Notes: generated by a model not told the origin, from the letters alone. 64,000 nucleotides of DNA from Drancourtella massiliensis (GCF_016900655.1 NZ_JACJKH010000015.1:22917-86916), one strand, 5' to 3'. Shown: positions 51,465-60,633, counted from the first letter of the stretch. Made by a program: numbers and translations.

Positions 51465-53651
51465 TTATTGTTCTACACGTCTTAAATATCTCTGGTAGGC
51501 AAGGTACTCTCCGCTCTCAATCGGCACAGGAAGTCCTGCCTGCATCAATGCGGCTCCGCTGTAGATCCGGTCGTGTCCTTCGATCTGATAGAATGCATCC
51601 GGAATCAGTCCGCGCATTTTTACATAGTTTACGGTCATATTGCCATGCTGTTTTAACATTACAATACTGATGAGCGCCTCACTTTGATCCTCCGATACAA
51701 AAGCCCAGGCGCCAAACTCATCCCTCTGCGGGCTGGACAGACGGTAGTAGTCTCCTCTCTGGATGAGTGGAGCGTATTGTTTGAATTTCTTTACCTGTTC
51801 TTTGACTTCTTCCTTTTCTTCCCCGCTTAAGAGTCCAAGATTCAGTTCATATCCAAATGTTCCTGCCATGGCAACAACGCCTCTTGTATTGAGAGATGTG
51901 ATCCGGCCGGTCTGATGATTTGGGACCGCGGATACATGAGAACCGACGCAGGATGCCGGATAGATAAAGGATGTTCCGTACTGGATTTCCAGCCGGTCGA
52001 TCGCATCGGTATTATCACTGCACCAGATCTGGGGCGTGTAATAAAGCATTCCGGCGTCAAACCGTCCGCCACCGCCACTGCACCCCTCAATCAACATATC
52101 CGGGTACCGCTCGATCAGACGTTCCAGGAAGTCGTATACCCCGAGCATATAATCATAAAGCACCTTTCCCTGTTCCTTCGTCTCAGAGGAATAAATATCA
52201 GAAAGGCTTCGGTTCATATCCCATTTGATATATTCTACATTTCCCTGGTCCAGAACCGCGCAGATCTGGTCAAAGACATGATCCCGGATCTCTTTTCTCG
52301 AGAAATCAAGCACAAGCTGGTTTCTGCCTCTGACCGGATTTCTCTTTGGAATCTGAAGTGCCCAGTCCGGATGTGTCCGGTACAGATCGCTGTCTTCGGA
52401 AACCATCTCCGGTTCAATCCAGAGTCCGAACTTCAGTCCCAGATCATGAATCCGGTCGATCAGTTCTCCCATGGTACATCCCAGCTTCTTTTCATTGACC
52501 ACCCAGTCTCCAAGGCTGGTATTATCATCATTTCTCTCGCCAAACCATCCGTCATCCAGAACAAGCATTTCGATTCCAAGTTCTGCCGCGTGTTTTCCAA
52601 GTCTCAGGAGGCTTTCCCCGGTAAAATTAAAGTAATCCGCTTCCCAGCTGTTTACAAGAACCGGGCGGACCTGATCTTTCCATCTGCCCCTGCACAGGTT
52701 GTTTCTAAAACAACGGTGCAGATTGTGTGACAGGACGGACAGTCCTTCTGCAGAATACGTCATTACCGTCTCCGGAATCACGAAACTATCTCCCGTTCCA
52801 AGCGGATAGGAAAATATCTCGGACGCAAGCCCCATCAGCGCTCTCGTCTGGTTGAACTGATCCTTCTCCGCCTCGGCCTTGAAGCAGCCGCTGTATACAA
52901 AAACCATGGCATAGCAGTCTCCTGCTTCCTCTGTCGTATCTTTTCCCGCCAGAATCATGGCCGGATTGTACTGATGGCTGGATGTTCCTCTCCGGCTTCG
53001 TAAAATCTGTTTTCCGTGGCTTACCGGTACTCTCTGGAAATTACGCTCCATGGCATGGCGTCCATAGAAGCTGATCAGGTCATAGTCTCCTGAAACGAAA
53101 TCCAGACAAGCGGAAGCCGCCTTACTGATATGAATCGTATCTTCCCCCTGATTGATGATTCTGACACTTCTCGTAATGATGTCGTATTTCGGAAGCACTC
53201 CGTACAAAAGCACTGCCTGTACCTTTGTGACAGCATCCTCCATCAGAATTTCCAGCGTCTCCGCCTCTTCCTCGTCCGCATAGACCGCCGGAAGCCCCGG
53301 AAGTCCGTATTTGCCTTTTGTGATCCGATGGCTTTGATAGCGCAGGTCGCAGCTGTAAGTGCCATCGCTGTTTTTGATCGTAAGAGCCGGACTCCGGAAA
53401 TCCCCCGTCCCGCTTGTCGGGAACTCCTGCGGCAGAGCGTCCATGGAATAGGTTCGATCCTGGTCGGCGTCATACGGATTGGCGGAAAATCCTCTGTCGT
53501 AATAGGTCAGAAGATAATCCATTCCGCCGTAAATTGTCTTTCCATAATACAGGTGAAGCAGAAATCCGTATGCGTCTACCTGAAACTGATATGTTGTATG
53601 GTCTGTCTGTAATGTAAAAATTCTGTTCTCTTTCTCAAATCCAATACCCAT
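51465..53651 (-). CDS. aga: GH36 alpha-galactosidase
   Basis: 728 residues, the length of bacterial GH36 group I enzymes. The nucleophile is D478 in Y-I-K-W-D-M-N-R; the acid/base aspartate is in W-C-S-D-N-T-D (546-549). Also conserved: L-D-D-G-W-F-G-x-R-N-D-D and G-x-W-I-E-P-E-M. Cytoplasmic, removes galactose from raffinose, melibiose and stachyose. 16 bases upstream of the GH13 gene and 25 after the permease gene. Confidence 0.96.
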   Translation of the reverse strand: MGIGFEKENRIFTLQTDHTTYQFQVDAYGFLLHLYYGKTIYGGMDYLLTYYDRGFSANPYDADQDRTYSMDALPQEFPTSGTGDFRSPALTIKNSDGTYSCDLRYQSHRITKGKYGLPGLPAVYADEEEAETLEILMEDAVTKVQAVLLYGVLPKYDIITRSVRIINQGEDTIHISKAASACLDFVSGDYDLISFYGRHAMERNFQRVPVSHGKQILRSRRGTSSHQYNPAMILAGKDTTEEAGDCYAMVFVYSGCFKAEAEKDQFNQTRALMGLASEIFSYPLGTGDSFVIPETVMTYSAEGLSVLSHNLHRCFRNNLCRGRWKDQVRPVLVNSWEADYFNFTGESLLRLGKHAAELGIEMLVLDDGWFGERNDDNTSLGDWVVNEKKLGCTMGELIDRIHDLGLKFGLWIEPEMVSEDSDLYRTHPDWALQIPKRNPVRGRNQLVLDFSRKEIRDHVFDQICAVLDQGNVEYIKWDMNRSLSDIYSSETKEQGKVLYDYMLGVYDFLERLIERYPDMLIEGCSGGGGRFDAGMLYYTPQIWCSDNTDAIDRLEIQYGTSFIYPASCVGSHVSAVPNHQTGRITSLNTRGVVAMAGTFGYELNLGLLSGEEKEEVKEQVKKFKQYAPLIQRGDYYRLSSPQRDEFGAWAFVSEDQSEALISIVMLKQHGNMTVNYVKMRGLIPDAFYQIEGHDRIYSGAALMQAGLPVPIESGEYLAYQRYLRRVEQ

Positions 53652-53675
53652 TTTACTCTCCTTGTACAGTTATAT

Positions 53676-54518
53676 TTATTTTACTGCACCGTTCACAACA
53701 CCATTTAAAATCTGTTTCTGGCAGATCACATAGAAAATCACGATCGGGATCAATGCCAGAAGATAGGATGCAAATGCCAGGTTGTAGTTGGTTCCGAACT
53801 GAGTCTGGAAGTTCAGCTGTGCCAGCGGCAGTGTATTCTGCCCTGTACCTGCCATGATAACAAGCGGCGTCATCACGTCATTCCATACAGAAAGTGCTGT
53901 AATGACAGCTACCGTCGCATGCATCGGCTTCATAATCGGGAAAATGACTTTCCAGTACGTTCTCCATGTGCTCGCGCCGTCCACACGCGCCGCCTCTTCC
54001 AGTGCAATCGGAATGTTGGTGAGGTATCCGGAATACAGTAAAACATTCATCGGCATATAGAATACCACATATAAGATAATTACGCCAACCCAATTTCCAA
54101 GTCCCATCTCTGCTGTCTGTTTTGCAAGAGGCATCATCAGGATTGCAAACGGAACAAACATACCGCTTACGATAAACAGATAGACAAAATTGTAAAATTT
54201 ACTGTGTGCTTTATTTCTTCCCACGGCATATCCCATCAGGGAATGAATGATAATGGAAAGTCCCACTGTCAGGACAGAAATAATCAGGCTGTTTTTCAAA
54301 GAATTCCAGAAATCCGTTACCCGCATTGCCTCTCTGAAGTTATCCAGGCTCCAGCTGGAAGGCAGAGATAAGATCCCGGAAATACTGTTTGTCATCTCGC
54401 TTGGCTGTTTAAATGCAATAATAATTGTCATATAAAGCGGAAACGCAATTGTAATTAATCCAAGAATTAACAGAATCATTACTGTCCAGTTTGTTTTGTG
54501 CTCTGCTTTTGCTTTCAT
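53676..54518 (-). CDS. Sugar ABC transporter permease, MsmG-like
   Basis: 280 residues, six membrane helices. The EAA loop is E-E-A-A-R-V-D-G-A-S-T-W-R-T-Y-W-K-V-I-F-P. CUT1 permease of the MalG type, overlapping the start/stop of the other permease by one base. With the MsmF-like partner it forms the channel for alpha-galactosides. Confidence 0.93.
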   Translation of the reverse strand: MKAKAEHKTNWTVMILLILGLITIAFPLYMTIIIAFKQPSEMTNSISGILSLPSSWSLDNFREAMRVTDFWNSLKNSLIISVLTVGLSIIIHSLMGYAVGRNKAHSKFYNFVYLFIVSGMFVPFAILMMPLAKQTAEMGLGNWVGVIILYVVFYMPMNVLLYSGYLTNIPIALEEAARVDGASTWRTYWKVIFPIMKPMHATVAVITALSVWNDVMTPLVIMAGTGQNTLPLAQLNFQTQFGTNYNLAFASYLLALIPIVIFYVICQKQILNGVVNGAVK

Positions 54519-55390
54519 TATAACTGCTCCTCCTTCCGTGCTGAAAAGCTCATCTGTGCTACTGAGATTGCCACGATCACGATGAAGAAGATAACCGCGT
54601 TCGCACTCTGGAATCCGAACTGTCCGCCTGACATACCGTTATTGTAAATCAGGTAGGAGATGGATTCCGTGCTCTGCGCAGGACCTCCCTTTGTCAAAGC
54701 CATGATCTGGTCGAACACCATGAGGAAGTTCTTCACACAGAGAACCATATTGATGGTGAAGAACGGAATAATCAGCGGGAATGTCAGATGTTTGAATTTC
54801 TTCCATCCCGTTGCTCCGTCCAGGGATCCTGCCTCGTACACATCCTCCGGCACGGTCTGCAGTCCGGAAATGTAAATGATGGTATTCATGGCAATGGACT
54901 GCCATGCGCAGACAATCACCACCGCGATCCATGCGGTCTTTTCATTGGACAGCATACTGCCGCTCATTGCTTCGCTTCCGATCATCTTTCCGAATTCCGG
55001 AAGAATATATGTAAAGAAATAGTTGAAAATGTAGCCGACTACCAGTGCTCCCAGTACGTTTGGAAGGAAGTAGGCAGCTCTGAAAAAGCTTTTCCCCCGG
55101 ATTTTACTGTTCAGTCCCAGGGCCAGAATCAGGCTGATCACATTTGTGATGATAGTTGCGCAGACTGCAAGCCGGAAGGTAAACCAGTAAGATCTTCCCA
55201 CACGGGAATCGGTAAACAGATCCATGTAGTTTCGAAGTCCTACCATATCGTAGTCTCCAAATCCTTTAAAGTTCGTAAAACTGTAGTACACACCTCTGAT
55301 CAGCGGAACCGTATTAAAGCAGATAAACAGTGCCAGAATCGGTATCGTGATCAGCAGAAAGGTACGGTTTCTATCGTTCATTTTTCTCAT
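54518..55390 (-). CDS. Sugar ABC transporter permease, MsmF-like
   Basis: 290 residues, six membrane helices, EAA-type loop Y-E-A-G-S-L-D-G-A-T-G-W-K-K-F-K-H-L-T-F-P. MalF type. Lies between the binding protein gene (23-base gap) and the second permease. Confidence 0.93.
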   Translation of the reverse strand: MRKMNDRNRTFLLITIPILALFICFNTVPLIRGVYYSFTNFKGFGDYDMVGLRNYMDLFTDSRVGRSYWFTFRLAVCATIITNVISLILALGLNSKIRGKSFFRAAYFLPNVLGALVVGYIFNYFFTYILPEFGKMIGSEAMSGSMLSNEKTAWIAVVIVCAWQSIAMNTIIYISGLQTVPEDVYEAGSLDGATGWKKFKHLTFPLIIPFFTINMVLCVKNFLMVFDQIMALTKGGPAQSTESISYLIYNNGMSGGQFGFQSANAVIFFIVIVAISVAQMSFSARKEEQL

Positions 55391-55413
55391 TTCTTTGCTC
55401 TCCTTTCCCCAGT

Positions 55414-56700
55414 CTAGTCATTCCCGTTTTCTTCCTCATACTCCTGTACTTCCCGGATGATATCCCGGTTGTATCTCATCCAGTCGCTGTCGAATTTCTT
55501 CAGGAACGCATCCACATCTTTATTGATCAGGAAAGTCTGGATCTGGGCATCTACTGCCATCTCGGAAGGATAATAATGATCCTGATAGTCTGTCATATTG
55601 CCGGATTCGATGTACTCTGTCATGCCGTCCAGCTGGGAAGCAAGCTCAAAGTCTCCCTCCTTGCACGGAATGGCATTCTGGTCGTCGATATATGCCTGAA
55701 TATTTTCATCTTCATATAGGAATTCCAGCACTTTATAGGCTGCTTCCTTGTTTTCACAGGCCTCGGTCACCGCAAACATCAAATCGACACCGGAGTTCAG
55801 TGTGTTGCCCTCTTTTGTGTCGCTTGCCGGAGTCACAAAGGAATCAATATTCATATCCGGATTCACCTGCTGAATCTGCGGTACCGCATAGCTTCCAATC
55901 GGGTACATTGCGGATTCCCCGTTTGCAAACGCCGTACATGCGTCATTGTATCCATACGCGAACGGATCTTCCGGTCCGTACTCCAGAAGTTCCAGATATT
56001 TCTCTGCCACTTCTCTGTATTCGTCAGTGAAGTTCGCCTCGCCTCTGTTGACCTGTTTACACAGATCCGCCGGTGCCAGCGCAACTGCCATGGAATTCCA
56101 CGGTGCCAGACAGGTCCATGTGTCTTTAAATCCAAAATAAAACGGAAGAATGCCTTCAGACTGAATATCATTACAGAGTGTCATCAGTTCATTCCATGTT
56201 GTCGGAATCTCCCATCCATGTTCCTCAAACATATCCCGGTTGTAGAGGATTCCTGCCGCGTTTGCCACATACGGGATACCGTAGGTGCCGTCGGTCGGAA
56301 CAATCTCAAGCGCCTCCAGAATATCCTTGTAGGACTGTTTGATATTGCTCATGACATCACTGTCGGAAACATCCGCAAGAATACCCGCATCCACATAATA
56401 GGAATAATTGATATCCCCTCCGATACCGATAATATCCGGATAGTCCTCCCGGATAAACCGTGTCCTCATGATAGTCGAAGCATCGTTCGGTGAATCAATG
56501 GTCAGATGAATGTCATCATGTGTGGCATTGAATTCTTCTTCCACCTGGTCAAAGTAGGTTGCCGCTTCCGGTTTGTACTGCAGGATCTCGATTTCTGTTT
56601 TCCCACTGTTTTCATTTCCTTCTCCGCACGCAGTGAGAAACATGGACGCTGTCATACATCCTGCCAGGGCAGCACCAATCACTTTTTTCCCCTTTCTCAT
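55414..56700 (-). CDS. Sugar-binding lipoprotein, MsmE-like
   Basis: 428 residues. The lipoprotein signal ends L-T-A-C with C25, then an extracellular solute-binding protein type 1 fold (E-I-E-I-L-Q-Y-K-P near the start, N-E-E-E type end). Captures alpha-galactosides such as raffinose at the cell surface and hands them to the permeases. First gene of the operon, directly under the promoter with paired CAAGCATAT repeats. Confidence 0.92.
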   Translation of the reverse strand: MRKGKKVIGAALAGCMTASMFLTACGEGNENSGKTEIEILQYKPEAATYFDQVEEEFNATHDDIHLTIDSPNDASTIMRTRFIREDYPDIIGIGGDINYSYYVDAGILADVSDSDVMSNIKQSYKDILEALEIVPTDGTYGIPYVANAAGILYNRDMFEEHGWEIPTTWNELMTLCNDIQSEGILPFYFGFKDTWTCLAPWNSMAVALAPADLCKQVNRGEANFTDEYREVAEKYLELLEYGPEDPFAYGYNDACTAFANGESAMYPIGSYAVPQIQQVNPDMNIDSFVTPASDTKEGNTLNSGVDLMFAVTEACENKEAAYKVLEFLYEDENIQAYIDDQNAIPCKEGDFELASQLDGMTEYIESGNMTDYQDHYYPSEMAVDAQIQTFLINKDVDAFLKKFDSDWMRYNRDIIREVQEYEEENGND

Positions 56701-56738
56701 AATTTTGTCTCCTTTCTTGTCTGTTCTCTATGGTAGAA

Positions 56739-56805
56739 TTATTATAACATAGCAATATGCTTGCAAAAATACCAGTATTATCCTGCTTTTATACCCATAT
56801 GCTTG
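56739..56805 (-). promoter_or_regulatory. Promoter and paired operator of the alpha-galactoside operon
   Basis: On the minus strand TGTTATAATAATT gives an extended -10 (TATAAT 56746-56741 region). Upstream are two direct copies of CAAGCATAT (plus-strand ATATGCTTG at 56755-56763 and 56797-56805) whose starts are 42 bases apart, i.e. four helix turns. That is the form expected for an AraC-type activator dimer. Confidence 0.6.
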
Positions 56806-56820
56806 AATTATGAAAATTAT

Positions 56821-56850
56821 TTGAAGTGATCTAGCATTTTGGTATATAAT
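56821..56850 (+). promoter_or_regulatory. Promoter of the AraC-type regulator
   Basis: TTGAAG (56821-56826), 18-base spacer, TATAAT (56845-56850), 26 bases before the start codon. Confidence 0.65.
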
Positions 56851-56875
56851 ACAAAAAAAAGGAGGAAGCGCACCG

Positions 56876-57760
56876 ATGGACAACTACCTGTTTTCCGTAT
56901 TTCCAAACGAAAATTTCATTGACCTTGCACTCTATCAATATGGCTGGGAGCAGTGTGCTCCCGCCCATACATTTGGTCCGGTTGCCAAAGATCATTATCT
57001 CTTTCACTATGTCATTTCCGGCACCGGAGTGCTGTCCGCTCAGGATAAAAAGGGGAAATCTCATGAATACCATATCAAAAGCGGGGAAGGCTTCATGCTG
57101 TTTCCACAGCAGGTCTGCTCCTACTGGGCTGATGTCGATCTTCCATGGGAATATGTCTGGATCGAATTCGACGGTCTGAGAGTCAAAGAATCCCTGCAGC
57201 TGGCAGGTCTTTCTCCTGACCAGCCGGTTTACCACTCCCATTCCAAGGAGCTTCGGCTGAATATGATGGAAGAAATGCTCTACATCGTCCACCATTCCAA
57301 GGCGTCGCCTCTGCACCTGCTTGGCCACGGGTTTCTCTTTCTGGACTATCTGACCCGCTCCATGGCGCCTTTCCAGGTGGGGAAAAGCGGAAAAATCCAG
57401 GATTTTTATATCCGGGAAGCCCTTTCATTTATCGAACAGAACTTTCAAAATGATATTTCTGTGGAGGATATCGCCGCACAGTGCGGGCTCAACCGCAGCT
57501 ACTTCGGAGCAGTCTTCCGTCAGGCACTCCGTCAGACTCCACAGGAATTCCTCATTCAATACCGCATGGTCAAGGCTGCAGAGCTTCTGAAACTGACCCA
57601 GCTCTCGATTCAGGACATTGCGAACGCAGTCGGCTACTCGAATCCACTGCATTTTTCCAGAGCCTTCAAAAAAGTGTACGGTCTTTCACCCCGCATCTGG
57701 AGAAACGAAAACCAGATTCATACAAATGAAACAAAACCTTCCCGGAAACCGGGCCCATAA
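56876..57760 (+). CDS. AraC-family regulator of the alpha-galactoside operon (MsmR-like)
   Basis: 294 residues, GGAGGAAG before the ATG. Residues about 20-100 are a cupin sugar-binding domain (H-Y-V-I-S-G-x-G, then G-E-G-F-x-L-F-P); residues about 185-285 are a double helix-turn-helix (I-A-A-Q-C-G-L-N-R-S-Y-F, then I-A-N-A-V-G-Y-S-N-P-L-H-F-S-R-A-F-K-K). Divergent from the uptake operon; same order as msmR in streptococci. Expected to activate the operon with melibiose or raffinose, by analogy. Confidence 0.93.
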   Translation: MDNYLFSVFPNENFIDLALYQYGWEQCAPAHTFGPVAKDHYLFHYVISGTGVLSAQDKKGKSHEYHIKSGEGFMLFPQQVCSYWADVDLPWEYVWIEFDGLRVKESLQLAGLSPDQPVYHSHSKELRLNMMEEMLYIVHHSKASPLHLLGHGFLFLDYLTRSMAPFQVGKSGKIQDFYIREALSFIEQNFQNDISVEDIAAQCGLNRSYFGAVFRQALRQTPQEFLIQYRMVKAAELLKLTQLSIQDIANAVGYSNPLHFSRAFKKVYGLSPRIWRNENQIHTNETKPSRKPGP

Positions 57761-57802
57761 AAAATGAGCTGTGAAACTTTCGCTTCACAGCTCGTTTTTT
57801 AT
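57759..57802. terminator. Bidirectional terminator between the AraC-type gene and glmM
   Basis: GAGCTGTGAA and TTCACAGCTC form a 10-bp stem with flanking A/T runs on both sides (AAAAAAT before, GTTTTTT after). Confidence 0.85.
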
Positions 57803-57814
57803 TACTTCTTAAAA

Positions 57815-59161
57815 TTATGCTACAATCAGTCCTTCTTTTTCCATGACGTCTACGACTTCTTTCACGTATTTTGCGCAGAGTTCGTCGGTGGATGCCTCGA
57901 CCATGACACGGATCACCGGTTCAGTACCGCTTTCTCTTACGAGAATTCTGCCGTCATCTCCAAGAACTTCCGCCACATGTTCGATGGCTTTTACGACTTC
58001 CGGATTTTCTCTGGCTGTCTTTTTATCCGCCACACGCACGTTCTGAAGAAGCTGCGGATAAATCTTGACTTCCTCCGCAAGTTTTCCGAGTGTCATCTTC
58101 TTTTCGAGGATAACTTCCATCAGCATGAGAGATGTAAGGATTCCGTCTCCGGTCTTTGCGTATTTGCTGAAGATGATGTGTCCCGACTGTTCTCCTCCCA
58201 GAACATAGTTGTTGTTCATCATATTTTCAAAGACATACTTGTCTCCGACCGCGGTCTTTTCGTATTTCATTCCGATCTTGTCGCATGCTTTATAAAGTCC
58301 GAGGTTGGACATGATAGTTGTCACAATCGTATTGCCATTTAAGCGTCCCTGTTCCATCAGATATTTGCCGCAGATATAGAGAATCAGGTCTCCATCGATC
58401 AGATTTCCGTTTTCATCCACCGCAAGGCAGCGGTCTGCATCTCCGTCAAAGGCAAATCCCACATCCAGATGTTTCTCTCTGACGTGTGCCTGGAGTCCTT
58501 CGATATGGGTGGAACCGCATGCGGTATTAATGTTTGTTCCATCCGGATTGTTATTGATCACATAGGTCTTTGCACCAAGAGCATCGAAGACACTCTTCGC
58601 AATAGCAAAGGCACTTCCGTTTGCACAGTCCAGTCCGATCTTCATATCTTTAAAGGATCTTGTCGCTACGGAAATCAGATGTCCGATGTAACGGTTACGT
58701 CCTGCCGCATAATCAATGGTTCGCCCGATATCATCCCGTGTAGCAAGCGGAAGCTCCGGAATCTCTCCGTCAATGTAGGCTTCGATCTTGTTCTCCACCT
58801 CTGCCTCCATCTTGTATCCTTTTCCGTTGATAATCTTGATTCCGTTATCATAAAATGGATTGTGGCTTGCGGAGATCATGATACCACAGTCAAAATCTTC
58901 AGTACTTGTCACGTAAGAAACACTTGGCGTCGTCGTTACATGAAGCAGGTAGGCGTCCGCTCCGGAAGCTGTCAGTCCTGCGGCAAGCGCGTACTCAAAC
59001 ATGTAACTGCTTCTTCTCGTATCTTTTCCGATCACGATGCGGGCCTTGTGTTCCTGCCCGTAGTACCATCCAAGATATCTTCCCACCTTGAACGCATGCT
59101 CTACTGTAAGGCCTACATTTGCTTCTCCCCTGAATCCATCTGTTCCAAAATATTTACCCAT
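57815..59161 (-). CDS. glmM: Phosphoglucosamine mutase
   Basis: 448 residues. Phosphoserine S99 in M-I-S-A-S-H-N-P, N-terminus K-Y-F-G-T-D-G-F-R-G, metal-binding D-G-D-A-D-R and late R-x-S-G-T-E-P. Converts glucosamine 6-phosphate to 1-phosphate for peptidoglycan. Standalone with a promoter at 59229-59257. The start has GGAGTA upstream. Confidence 0.97.
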   Translation of the reverse strand: MGKYFGTDGFRGEANVGLTVEHAFKVGRYLGWYYGQEHKARIVIGKDTRRSSYMFEYALAAGLTASGADAYLLHVTTTPSVSYVTSTEDFDCGIMISASHNPFYDNGIKIINGKGYKMEAEVENKIEAYIDGEIPELPLATRDDIGRTIDYAAGRNRYIGHLISVATRSFKDMKIGLDCANGSAFAIAKSVFDALGAKTYVINNNPDGTNINTACGSTHIEGLQAHVREKHLDVGFAFDGDADRCLAVDENGNLIDGDLILYICGKYLMEQGRLNGNTIVTTIMSNLGLYKACDKIGMKYEKTAVGDKYVFENMMNNNYVLGGEQSGHIIFSKYAKTGDGILTSLMLMEVILEKKMTLGKLAEEVKIYPQLLQNVRVADKKTARENPEVVKAIEHVAEVLGDDGRILVRESGTEPVIRVMVEASTDELCAKYVKEVVDVMEKEGLIVA

Positions 59162-59206
59162 ATTCGATACTCCTTTATTAAATTTGCTTTATCTACCGAT
59201 TTTTTT

Positions 59207-59257
59207 GCACAATTGTGCCGCCTTTTTTATTATATCCGGCTCTGCATGGTTTTGCAA
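59207..59257 (-). promoter_or_regulatory. glmM promoter with downstream palindrome
   Basis: TTGCAA (59257-59252), 17-base spacer, TATAAT (59234-59229). Directly downstream, around the expected start point, is GCACAATTGTGC (59218-59207), a perfect 12-bp palindrome that could hold a regulator. Confidence 0.65.
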
Positions 59258-59370
59258 CTATTTTATGATATCCACACCGAAACTTATTACTTCTATGAAA
59301 ATGCATGTTCTATTTGTCATTCATCGCAGTTAATCCACTCTAACTTTTTTTATTTTTTTCAAAAAAACTG

Positions 59371-59399
59371 TTGACAACTTCCCTTTGAGATGTTATCCT
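59371..59399 (+). promoter_or_regulatory. Promoter of the DUF3793-flavodoxin operon
   Basis: TTGACA (59371-59376), 17-base spacer, TATCCT (59394-59399). The first dyad begins 8 bases after the -10, at the transcript start. Confidence 0.8.
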
Positions 59400-59406
59400 G
59401 ACATCA

Positions 59407-59486
59407 GTTAGTTAATACTAACCAAAAAAACGGGTAGTTATACCTAATCCGTTTCTTTTTTTCTTCCTTAGTTAGCTTTTACTAAC
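59407..59486 (+). promoter_or_regulatory. Repeated 16-bp dyads in the DUF3793-flavodoxin leader, candidate metal-responsive operators
   Basis: GTTAGTTAATACTAAC (59407-59422) and GTTAGCTTTTACTAAC (59471-59486) share arms GTTAG/CTAAC with the same 16-base size; a weaker relative, GGTAGTTATACCTAAT, lies at 59433-59448. The TTAG/CTAA arms resemble DtxR/IdeR-type iron boxes. The middle element also lies in a hairpin (AAACGG ... CCGTTT, about 59429-59454) followed by a T-rich run, so attenuation is possible as well. Confidence 0.65.
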
Positions 59487-59510
59487 TCCCGCCGAAAGGA
59501 GGTATCTGGA

Positions 59511-60071
59511 TTGTTTGATAAAAAATTAGTCGAACATTGTTCCGCTGTCCTGGCTGGTTTAAAGACAGCGAACCTGTTTTCCTATACGGTTTGTCCGGAT
59601 GACGACATCCAGCAGATGGTCATTGACTGGAACCGGACATTAAATCCAAAAGGAATTACTCTTTTCATTCTCAAAAAAACGAATCAAAACGCGCTTATTT
59701 ATGTCTGCCGCACCGGCAGACTCCAGGCTGACTTGAAGCGGGAGTGTGTAAAAAGCTTTTTAAAAGACTATGGTTATAAAGAGTTTACTGCCGAAGCGGC
59801 AATCCATACATTAAAACAAAGACTTCAGGATTCGGATGGTTTTCCGCACGAGATCGGTCTTTTCCTCGGATATCCTTTCTGCGATGTGAAAGGATTCATT
59901 GAAAACAAAGGGAAAAACTGCCGCGCCTGCGGTTTCTGGAAAGTATATGACAATGAAAAAGAAACACTCAGACTTTTCCAGAAATTCATCAAATGCCGGG
60001 AAGTCTACACAAGATTATTTCATTACAGACAACGTTCTATCTGGCAGCTTACTGTTGCTGCCTGTGAATAG
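59511..60071 (+). CDS. DUF3793-family protein
   Basis: 186 residues with a TTG start at 59511, AAAGGAGG 8 bases upstream. No signal peptide or membrane helix. Recognisable as DUF3793 by F-P-H-E-I-G-L-F-L-G-Y-P-x-x-D-V-K-G-F-I-x-N-x-G and C-R-A-C-G-F-W-K-V-Y. The function is unknown; in Clostridia such genes commonly lie beside flavodoxin or ferrous-iron genes. The C-R-A-C pair may bind metal or react with thiols. The flavodoxin gene follows after 56 bases. Confidence 0.88.
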   Translation: MFDKKLVEHCSAVLAGLKTANLFSYTVCPDDDIQQMVIDWNRTLNPKGITLFILKKTNQNALIYVCRTGRLQADLKRECVKSFLKDYGYKEFTAEAAIHTLKQRLQDSDGFPHEIGLFLGYPFCDVKGFIENKGKNCRACGFWKVYDNEKETLRLFQKFIKCREVYTRLFHYRQRSIWQLTVAACE

Positions 60072-60127
60072 AAAACATTCATGCAAAAAGTATTATGTAA
60101 CTGATTTCGAACAGGAGGTAAACACAC

Positions 60128-60550
60128 ATGAGTCATATTGCTGTAGTATACTGGAGCGGTACCGGACATACGGAAGCCATGGCAAACAAAGTTGCGGAAG
60201 GCGTAACTTCGGCCGGCGGAGATGTCACGGTACTCACAGCCTCTGAATTCAACGCTTCCATGATGGATTCTTATGATGCCATCGCTTTCGGATGTCCTTC
60301 TATGGGCGCTGAACAGCTGGAAGAATCAGAGTTTGAACCGATGTTTCAGGAATGTACATCCGGATTAAACGGAAAAAAGATCGCTTTATTCGGCTCCTAC
60401 GGATGGGGCGACGGAGAATGGATGCGCACCTGGGAAGAAGACTGTAAGGGCTATGGAGCCGTTCTTACATGTGAACCGGTTATCTGTAACGAGGAACCGG
60501 ACGCAGACGCCGAAAACGCCTGCATGGAGCTTGGAAAAACTCTTGTATAA
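60128..60550 (+). CDS. Flavodoxin
   Basis: 140 residues, short-chain flavodoxin. FMN-phosphate loop W-S-G-T-G-H-T-E (residues 9-16), later G-C-P-S-M-G and F-G-S-Y-G-W-G-D-G flavin-side loops. One-electron carrier replacing ferredoxin when iron is scarce. AGGAGG precedes the ATG. Co-transcribed with the DUF3793 gene under the dyad-bearing leader, which fits an iron-starvation response. Confidence 0.94.
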   Translation: MSHIAVVYWSGTGHTEAMANKVAEGVTSAGGDVTVLTASEFNASMMDSYDAIAFGCPSMGAEQLEESEFEPMFQECTSGLNGKKIALFGSYGWGDGEWMRTWEEDCKGYGAVLTCEPVICNEEPDADAENACMELGKTLV

Positions 60551-60605
60551 GGTTTTTCATATATTATTTTAAATGTGTATCTCTCAAAATGTTTCCTAAA
60601 ATTCG

Positions 60606-60633
60606 AAAAAACACACCGTCCGGTGTGTTTTTT
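60606..60633 (+). terminator. Terminator of the flavodoxin operon
   Basis: AAAAAACACACCG and CGGTGTGTTTTTT form a near-perfect hairpin with a 2-base loop and flanking A/T runs. Confidence 0.88.
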
